From Pectinophora gossypiella (Eukaryota > Arthropoda > Insecta > Lepidoptera > Gelechiidae): a DNA stretch of 64,000 bases. The notes beneath the pieces are model-generated. The model made no database searches and was not told the DNA's origin. It worked only from the letters and a program-made list of their open reading frames with translations. Shown here piece after piece: positions 56,720-64,000 of the stretch (positions within the stretch are counted from its first letter, which is position 1; each line of letters opens with the position of its first letter). The position numbers and the translations under genes are program-made. The stretch covers positions 7,505,849 through 7,569,848 of the forward strand of contig NC_065429.1 in the NCBI RefSeq assembly GCF_024362695.1. Direction: 5' to 3'.

Positions 56720-57603
56720 GTCAAAACACTAAATTCCTATGGAATTTGTATGAAAAAGCACACTGTGACGTCGTAGAAAAACGTGATAAAATGTCGGACT
56801 TATTATTACATTGTTCTTGATTTAAATTCATAAATAAATAGAAAAAGAAAATGTTTCTCAAAATCGATTCGAAATTCGAAGTTTCGATTCTTAATTGGAT
56901 GTATTAGTCAGATGTGTTGACAGTATCCGTTCGTCTGTTATTAAGAGTCTAGCTGTTATATTGTCGATGAACAGAACACTCGATAAAGGCGGTATCATGA
57001 TACCATCGCGCTAGCTGTCAACGGGAGTAGACAGACCGGTACTGTCGGATGCTATCGGGTTGTTGTTATCTACATCCGTGGATTGAAACGTTAAGATGGT
57101 TGGTCAACTGGTTGGCGGATTGACAGTTTTTTATGGTGAGGGTTACTAGGGTCCGTGGTTCTGTAAGAAAGAAAGAAAAAATATTTATTCGGCATACTTA
57201 ACACTAATTAACGAAACATACTAGGTGGGGATCACAAAGTATTTTTTTGTGATATGTCCCCACCGGGATTTGAACCCGGGACCTCCGGATCGCGAGCCCA
57301 ACGCTCAACCACTGGACCACGGAGGCCGTTATGGTCATTTAAGACTAAAGACCCAGAGGGGGTGAGGAAGGCGCCCGTTACGAATTGGGGCGGGGCGAAG
57401 AGTTACCGTTCTATACGTAGTATTATTCTTTATTCTATGCCATAGTCTAGATTTTACATGCAGTCCTGTTTGAGATGGATCTAGATCAGACGAAGACAAG
57501 CCACTGGGCAACCGATTACTGATACCAACCAGGTTGTCAACCCGGTTGACGGAGGCTTACACTCTAGCATAGAAAAAAGATTAAATAATAAGTATAGACC
57601 GGT

Positions 57604-57928
57604 AACAGCCTCCGTGGTCTAGTGGTTAGAGCGTTAGGCTCACGATTTGGAGGTCCGGGTTCGATTCCCGATGGGGACATTGTCGAAATCACTTTGTGAG
57701 ACTGTCCTTTGTTTGGTAAGGACTTTTCAGGCTTGAATCACCTGATTATCCGAAAAAGTAAGATGATTCCGTGCTTCGGAGGGCACGTTAAGCCGTTGGT
57801 CCCGGCTATTAGCCGTAAAAACACCTCCACCAACCCGCACTGGAGCAGCGTGGTGGAGTATGCTCCGTACCCCCTCCGGTTGATTGAGGGGAGGCCTGTG
57901 CCCAGCAGTGGGACGTATATAGGCCGTT
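57604..57928 (+). mobile_element. SINE-A, full length
   Basis: Head, shared module and GACGTATATAGGC end all present; very close to the copy at 39533. Confidence 0.8.
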
Positions 57929-58078
57929 ATATAATGTATAGACCCCCGCATCATTTTGTAGCTAAATTTACCTCCCCCCCCCTGGGTCTTACGGTCTCTA
58001 TGGCCGTAAACCGAGTAAGGGAGAGCGCGCACATTTGTCTGTCTCGCTCACACTTATACGTTAGTCTTTTTTTTTTAA

Positions 58079-58183
58079 GAACGTCTAGGGCCCTATGCCA
58101 AGGTTTTTCTTGCAGCTTCTTTTCCCCGGCTGTACAGGTTGTGAGAAGCTGCAGTAGTTTTAGGCGGATGAGACGTTCGTTAT
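58079..58183 (+). mobile_element. SINE tail fragment
   Basis: The same tail as 53098-53216, with CCCTATGCCAAGG. Confidence 0.55.
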
Positions 58184-59390
58184 GATATCAATTCGGCACA
58201 CGTTAATAATGCCTAATAAGTGTCCGGGGTGTAACTCTAGTATAGTGGAGAGTTTTAGAATGATAATTGAATAAGGATAAGTGACAGGGGGTCGGATGCT
58301 CGTGCGGGTTGTTTCCTGGCGCAAAGGTTGTCCATCGCCATACAACGTGGTAACGCGGCAAGCGTGATGGGGACCTTTGCGCCCGGAGCCACCCGCGGGG
58401 GCTTATTTGACTAAATAGATTGTTATTGTCTATTTTATATAATGTGTATTTTTGTTTTGACTGTAATGTTTATTACGAATAATTGAATAAGGTAAAAGAA
58501 CTGAAAATTAAACATTTCCAAAACAAACAAGAAAAGGACCTGCCATCATTTTAAGTACAAGCCAGAAGACGTCCTTTTTTTCGTTACGGTGTCACTAACC
58601 TGTATCACACACCGGACACTTCATACAAACAACCTCGTTTTCCACAGACACCACACATTGACGTTATCGTATACGCGCGTCTGTGTGTGTGACGTCTGGC
58701 GTCATTCGATTCTAGTCTAAACTATGTCCGAGGGGCGGGTGGGGGGTGTTTGAGGTAAACCTAGCTCAGCCGCTGGTGGGGAGCGGAGAGTTGCCGTTCT
58801 GTACGTAGTATTATTCCTTATTCTATGCCTGTATATTCAAATGTATATTGAGTGACGCGGCGTCTGCGCAAGAGCAGGTTAACCGGATAATGTGACATGT
58901 AAGCTTTATATCGGCCCTAATCAATCCGCAGTAATAGCTGCACCCTACACCACAGTATGGAGAGAACGGTAGGAGCAATCTGTATTTTTAGCAGCTAATA
59001 TGAGCAACGTGATAAAATTATATCACGGTCATTTTGTTGATTCCGACGAAATAATTATGGATATTATATATACAATTTAGGAGAACAGGCCTGATGGTGC
59101 CCAATTGGACGCGAACCTCAGGGCGCGTCATCTGAGCGGACTAGCTTGTGTCGTATTGAGTGTAGCTGCTGTTTTCTCTACACTATGGTTGTATAAACTG
59201 TCCCATTGCCCACCTGTCTGGGAGGGACAGCTTTCTAGCATTTACAACTGTTTATAGAGTGGAATGCCTGGTCTTGGGAAACTGCTGACTCTTGTACTTG
59301 TAGTCTGTCTGTCTGTGTGTCTGTACTGGGCAGGTATGGCACGGAGAAAGCTAGACGTGAAAGGTTTACTGTAGAACTTATCCCTGATCT
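58184..59390. other. Repeat-derived, no gene recognised
   Basis: 58190-58440 holds a GC-rich block (GTTTCCTGGCGCAAAGGTTG, GCCACCCGCGGGGGC) that looks like a retroelement 3' region. 58600-58830 is repeat J. 59085-59145 matches 34790-34832 (CAGGCCTGA, GGGCGTCATCTGA). Confidence 0.4.
58600..58830. repeat. Repeat J, about 210 bp
   Basis: CACACCGGACACTTCATACA to GTACGTAGTATTATTCCTTA. Other copies: 41505-41715, 52790-52990 (inverse), 17640-17810, 42650-42740, 63050-63160. Not classified. Confidence 0.6.
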
Positions 59391-59722
59391 TCTCTTCTTC
59401 TATTGTGTGGGTTGTGAGGTGGATTACCGACCCCATCAACCCTGGTGTCAGGGTTATTATTGAGCCGCCAAAGGCCCCTGACATGGCTCATGTAACGACT
59501 ACTAATTTACATCAGTAAGTAGTAACCGGGACCAACGGCTTAACGTGCCTTCCGAAGCACGGATCGTCTTACTTTCGGACAATCAGGTGATCAGCCCGTA
59601 ATGTCCTAACCGAACTAGGGATCACAAAGTGATTGTTGTGATATGTCCCCACCGAGGTTGTGAACCCGGGACCTCCGGATTGTGTGCCCAACGCTCAAAC
59701 CACTGCACCACGGGGCTGTTTA
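59391..59722 (-). mobile_element. SINE-B, full length
   Basis: Head at 59650-59722 with a B box and GTGGTGCAGTGG A-box-like sequence, shared module (reverse of CGGCTTAACGTGCCTTCC), and tail ending GTGTGGG...TAGAAGAAG on the minus strand. Partial copies: 5388-5553, 18410-18536, 21965-22050, 25648-25763, 41108-41265, 46930-47040, 54197-54390, 57236-57331 (head only). Confidence 0.75.
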
Positions 59723-60125
59723 ATTATAAAAGGCCGTTTAATTTAATTATAATTATAAAAAGTGCGCAATGTCAACAAATGACAAATAGCAATTTTGTTT
59801 TTTATATGAATTGACCAAATGTGGTCTTTTTAATACAATCCACAGATAATAAAATCTATGCGGCAGACTGGAGACTAAACAATGTTGTGTTGCTTCTGTT
59901 GTGGGACGGGTTTGGACTGTTAACCTTTTTAGTTTTGCAGCCTTGTACTGCGCATGCGTTTAATCGCCGGACTAGAAATTCTAACAATAATATTAAAAAC
60001 GCGTAAGTCTCTGTTACGTTTGTTTGTTACTCTTTCACGCAAATATTACTAAATTGATTTTGATGAAACTTTACAGTAAGTACTTGTAATATTAACAGAA
60101 ATTCATCTTGTGATAGAGCATCTCT

Positions 60126-60233
60126 GAAAACTTTTTTTGTGGTCACCCATCCTATGACCGGCCTTTGCGAAAGTTGCTTAACTTCAACAATCGCAGACCG
60201 AGCGCGTTTTCCGCTGCGCCACCGAGCTCCCTT
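60126..60233 (-). mobile_element. SINE-C head only
   Basis: Carries only the tRNA/5S-like head and the poly(T/A) stretch. Confidence 0.55.
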
Positions 60234-60299
60234 TTACTGTATAACCATTCCACAATTAAGTATTGAGTATTGAATTTTTGTGCAAGAATTTTACACATA

Positions 60300-60452
60300 C
60301 ATACATACATAAACTCACGCCCGTAATCCCTAGTGGGGTGGGCAGAGCCACAAGTAATCAAAGACAACTTGCAGCCACTGTTGATACGATGTCGTAAGCT
60401 GGATATGATGAACCTTATGGTGATAAGGGATCAGCCTATCGCCCATAACATT
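60300..60452. repeat. Repeat E, truncated
   Basis: The first 150 bp only, ending at CCCATAACATTA. Confidence 0.65.
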
Positions 60453-60891
60453 AAGAAGAATTGAATAATTGAAGAATTTTCAACGGCGAAATTCTTTACA
60501 AGTTCCCTTGGATTATTCAAACAATCCGTGAGGTGTTCGAGTCGGAGACGACTTGAAGAATGTTCTAGAGCATCTCATTGACATTCAATGCATTCTTCAT
60601 CCGTCCAACTGAAGATTCAGTCAAACCTTGAGCTAGGTCTGCAGGTCATACATTCATGTCATGCTCCAAATAACAGAAACAAGACAGAAAGCTCGGCTCC
60701 ACATAGTTCATCTTGCGATGTACCTCTGCCTACCCCAATTAGGATATAGTTGTGAGCTTATGTTACGTGTAGTTCCAAATCTCGCCAGCGTCGTGGCCTG
60801 CGCCGCGGCTTATACTGAGTGAGGCCCTTTTATAAAGGACACCACCACCATCATTGACCAGTCCATACACTCAATTATTTGTATTTCTCGT

Positions 60892-61181
60892 GTCATCATC
60901 AGCCCATTAACGTCCCTACTGCTGGGGCACGGGCCTTCCCTATGGATGGATAGGGAGATCGGGCCTTAAACCATCACGCGGGCCCAGTGCGGATTGATAG
61001 TTATTAACGACTGCTAATGCAGCCGGGACCAACGGCTTAACGTGCCTTCCGAAGCACGGAGGAGCTCGAGATGAAAACTTTTTTTTTGTGGTCACCCATC
61101 CTATGACCGGCCTTTGCGAAAGTTGCTTAACTTCAACAATCGCAGACCGAGCGCGTTTACCGCTGCGCCACCGAGCTCCTC
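60892..61181 (-). mobile_element. SINE-C, full length
   Basis: Complete copy with CATCATCAGCCCATTAACG at its 3' end and the 5S-like CTTAACTTCAACAATCGCAG (reverse strand) in the head. Confidence 0.75.
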
Positions 61182-61559
61182 GGGTTCAGGGTAGATCGTA
61201 GTAAACCGTAAAAAGGAGTGAGTTTGTATATTATGCACCTCTGCCTACCCCTTCGGGGTACAGGCGTGATGCTATGTTGTTATATAATTAGATAAACAGA
61301 ACAATGCTTTGGGTGTATCAGACACGTTCATAACCTTCTTTTTACTGTCCGAAAACCTCCCGACAGAGTTTAAACTGTCCCTCTTTCCCTCAGTTAATTT
61401 CCCCCGAGCCAGAGGGCCGGCCCTCCCAGCCCTCACGTCGCGTCCTTCACGTACCGGGGTGGGCAGCACGTAGAGGAAACTTCGTTTTTCAATAAAAACC
61501 CGCGTCAGACGTGCGTGTAAGGCTGAGTTGTGGTGTAGGGTAGAGAGAACAGTTGGTTT

Positions 61560-61835
61560 TTGAAATGAAATGAAATTTATTGTAGTATTTTTTCTTAAAT
61601 ACGTAGACTATTTTGTTTGCTAGGGTTATTAATTTGCACACTATGATGCACGCCCGATTGACTATGAATTAAATTTTAATATTGTAATATTTAAGTACAT
61701 ACCTATGTAATGTTGCACGCCCGATTGGGTTAAATTGTACCTAAGAATTGTATTTTTTTTTCTTTTTATAATGTAACTATGACATCTTTTTTTTGGACTG
61801 TACAATTGCAATAAAACACTTTTGATTTGAAATGT
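61560..61835 (+). mobile_element. LINE 3' UTR-like sequence
   Basis: Two copies of GCACGCCCGATTG and an end CAATAAAACACTTTTGATTT followed by GAAATG look like a non-LTR 3' UTR with a polyadenylation signal. No coding remains are visible. Confidence 0.35.
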
Positions 61836-62164
61836 GGTCATACATAGTGAAGGAAGTAAATATTATGGTTCAGCATATTCAGTCATATTCTGATTATTAA
61901 TCTAATCTTACTCTAAATTAACTGGTTATATTTACATCAAATTTACATAATATTATTAGGATGCAATAACAAATACAAATATAGGTTAGAGCGCTGTGAT
62001 CTGCCAGTCGGCGTACAAATATAAATTAATTAAACATTAATATTATAAACGAATTAAACATTAGAATTCTGTACTAATTATGCATGCCCTATTATATTTT
62101 TTACATTATTAAAGATATAAATTTATTATTAATAATTGTCACAATAATATAAAAGTCAAAGTAT

Positions 62165-62430
62165 AAAAGAATCAAACCCAAAGAATCAAACCTTTTCTCT
62201 TAGCCACAGCTTTAGCTCTACACGGAAATGTTTTAAAGGAAGTTCTCTTAAATGGCTGAGAAGGTATTGTACGTCCTCACACATACACATTTACAATTTT
62301 TCCTTACAATGTTTCTAAAACTCAGCTGTTCTAGGCACTATTTCATAAACAAGTTTGCTGGGATTTCTAAGATTTCGATTATGTGTTTCTCTTGAAGTTT
62401 TAAATATTTCTCTATGTGTTTTAACAAAAT
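62165..62430 (-). pseudogene. Degenerate LINE ORF2 C-terminus
   Basis: Minus strand reads VKTHREIFKTSRETHNRNLR, then KLVYEIVPRTAEF, stops, and LPLKHFRVELKLWL, a decayed C-terminus of a CR1/Jockey-like ORF2. Confidence 0.45.
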
Positions 62431-62434
62431 TGGC

Positions 62435-62690
62435 AAGCTGAATGATGAAGGATTATAGGATTACAAAAGCAGTATATAAAGCGAAGGTTGGTGGTAGGGC
62501 TGGCGGAGGAAGACTTAGAAGGACGTACATTGACCAAATAGGAGATGATCTACTCTGAACCGGCGTGCGTGTATGAAGCGATTGATGAATGTGGAGGAAG
62601 CAAGAGAAATATGTCAGGATCAAAGCAAATGGAATTCCATAGACTCTGCTTACCCCGGTGGGAAATAGGTGTGAGTTTATGTATGATTGT
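62435..62690 (+). pseudogene. RTE-like LINE 3' end
   Basis: Reads KAKVGGRAGGGRLRRTYIDQ, then NRRACMKRLMNVEEAREICQ in shifted frame and a tail with CTTACCCCGGTGGGAAATAG. The same tail is at 47835-47960 (plus) and 52375-52490 (minus), so it is a dispersed family. Confidence 0.55.
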
Positions 62691-63165
62691 GTGTTTAGGT
62701 GCGTGTGTGTTGTATGTGTGTATATGTCTCAATTTTAACCATACAAAATAGATTATTATAAAAAAACTTTAAAAATTACATTTCTATTTAATAGTCATAC
62801 TGCCAAGCCTCTCTTCTCTCACATAATGACGTGAACGTCCCCACTTGAAACCTTCCACTGAATTACCTTTCACATCCCCCAAAACATACAAAAGGCTATA
62901 AAAACCTGCCCGACCGGGGGTCGAACCCGCGACCGTTAATGAAGGCACATCAAACGCAGCGTACTAATGAGTCTCGAATGTTTTTGAAGTGTATTGTATT
63001 GAACGGATTTTGTAATGGTTTACAAAGGGTAACTCGTAGCATAGAACGCAGTCGGGTAGTAAGGGATATTGCTACGTATAGAATGGGCAACTCCGCTCCC
63101 CACCAACGACTGAGCTAGGTAACACCCCCCCCCCCCCCTCGGTCTTACTTTAGTCTTCAATTGTA

Positions 63166-63599
63166 TCTAAATATATAAAAGGAGAAACTGACTGATTCAT
63201 TGACTGACGTATCAACGCACAGCCTAAACGGCTAAACGTAGGCACTTGAAATTTGGAAGGGACGTAGCTTAGGTACCGTAGAGGTGCACTAAGAAATGAA
63301 TTCCCGGAATTCCCATAAGAACGGGAATTAGCGGGAAAATCCTTATGTATGAAAAATCTAAACCGCTTAAGTTAGACGCTTGAAATTTAGCTTGCAGGTA
63401 CCTTAGTAAACTTAAAGCTTAGTTGCAACAGGATATTTCAAAATTCCCACGGGAACTGGAGTTAGCGGGAAAAAACATTTGTATGAAAAAATCTAAACTG
63501 CATAAGTTAGATGCTTGAAATTTGACATGCACTCCCCCACACACAAAGATCTCTCTTTTATAACACGCCACGCGGACGAAGTCGCGGGCAAAAGCTAGT
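63166..63599 (+). mobile_element. Non-autonomous Helitron, second copy
   Basis: Same 5' end (TCTAAATATATAAAAGGAG) and 3' hairpin plus AAAAGCTAGT as 32404-32905, with one internal GGGAATTAGCGGGAAAA block fewer. Confidence 0.8.
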
Positions 63600-64000
63600 A
63601 GCGTATAATCGTTACATGCGCCATGTCAGGAGCCTTTGGCCACTCCGTCGGGATCTGATTTTTGTGGCACTTCCAACTTCAGAAACAATATCTTCTACTC
63701 ACTACTAATACTAATCGGCTAGGCCAAACCTGTAGTCGGCCCATCTTTAAAGATTACAACAGCGCTGTGTCCTCATAAAAATTCAAACTCCGTACCTCAG
63801 TATAAATTGCCATCACATTTAATACTTAAGGCTTTATCTAGAGTATCCATATTAGAGTCGCGAACAACAAACAAATTAGTAAATTGAATCGATCGATTGT
63901 GCTTTGAATAGTCGATGCGGCAATCGTGACTCGATTAGACGATCGAGACTTGTCGATAACATTGGTGGGCCCTGGGTAACTGTACTTTATGATATGCTAG
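63600..64000. other. No gene recognised
   Basis: After the Helitron there is a short SINE-B scrap (63605-63655) and then unassigned sequence to the window end. Confidence 0.5.

Noticed and set aside
57236..57331. tRNA gene (A and B boxes visible)
   Set aside because: The acceptor stems do not pair and the sequence matches the SINE-B head. The same holds for the tRNA-like heads at 24840-24914, 39533, 48762, 51560 and 57604.
62905..62975. Possible tRNA on the minus strand (GGGTTCGACCCCCGG)
   Set aside because: Only the T-arm region is convincing; no A box or acceptor stem.

Overview
The window is a piece of lepidopteran (moth or butterfly) nuclear genome. Evidence: interrupted protein-coding genes with GT-AG introns, GC-rich short exons in AT-rich introns, Helitron ends of the kind known from Lepidoptera, several tRNA- and 5S-like SINE families, and two long APE-type non-LTR retrotransposons. 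No bacterial, viral or CRISPR structure is seen. All assignments come from reading the sequence; no database search was possible.

Host genes. The minus strand carries what I read as one complete host gene, Mediator subunit 16 (MED16): 19 coding exons from the ATG at 44803 to an in-frame TGA at 13540, 2379 nt, 792 codons plus stop, with every junction in frame. The N-terminal part resembles the WD40 propeller of MED16, and the last exon keeps its terminal CxxC zinc-like motif. Divergent from it, at 46056, the first coding exon of a second gene encodes a signal peptide. Its 5' leader has four short upstream ORFs, and its remaining exons lie beyond the window. A Pro/Gln-rich exon at 595-687 (minus) belongs to an unidentified gene.

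Mobile DNA. MED16 introns have filled with transposons: 31 kb of gene for 2.4 kb of coding sequence. Intron 10 holds a 5.8-kb non-LTR element with two intact ORFs (26220-32035) inserted in a 390-bp MITE, so its ends can be read exactly. Intron 8 holds a second, PHD-finger-bearing non-LTR element with intact ORFs (minus, about 34835-39460). The region 8518-12411 is a DNA transposon with long inverted repeats, a C-terminal transposase exon with a SWIM zinc motif, and THAP-like coding remnants inside the repeats. Smaller items are two Helitrons, at least four SINE families sharing one internal module, several MITE and foldback families, many 5'-truncated LINE tails, and nested insertions with readable target duplications.

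Most notable: a 20-bp minisatellite (33502-33920) that looks like an amplified copy of the MED16 exon 9 / intron 9 splice donor, so intron 9 starts with a ladder of donor-like sites; a MITE terminus that coincides with the exon 15 donor; a shared core among SINEs with different Pol III heads, one apparently a tRNA/5S rRNA chimera; and a transposon whose THAP-like sequence sits in its inverted repeats.

Layout: 1-8517 AT-rich, mostly old repeats, one exon; 8518-12411 THAP/SWIM transposon; 12412-44803 MED16 and its intronic elements; 44804-46140 divergent promoter region and exon 1 of the second gene; 46141-64000 first intron of that gene (or intergenic DNA), made of SINEs, MITEs and LINE tails.
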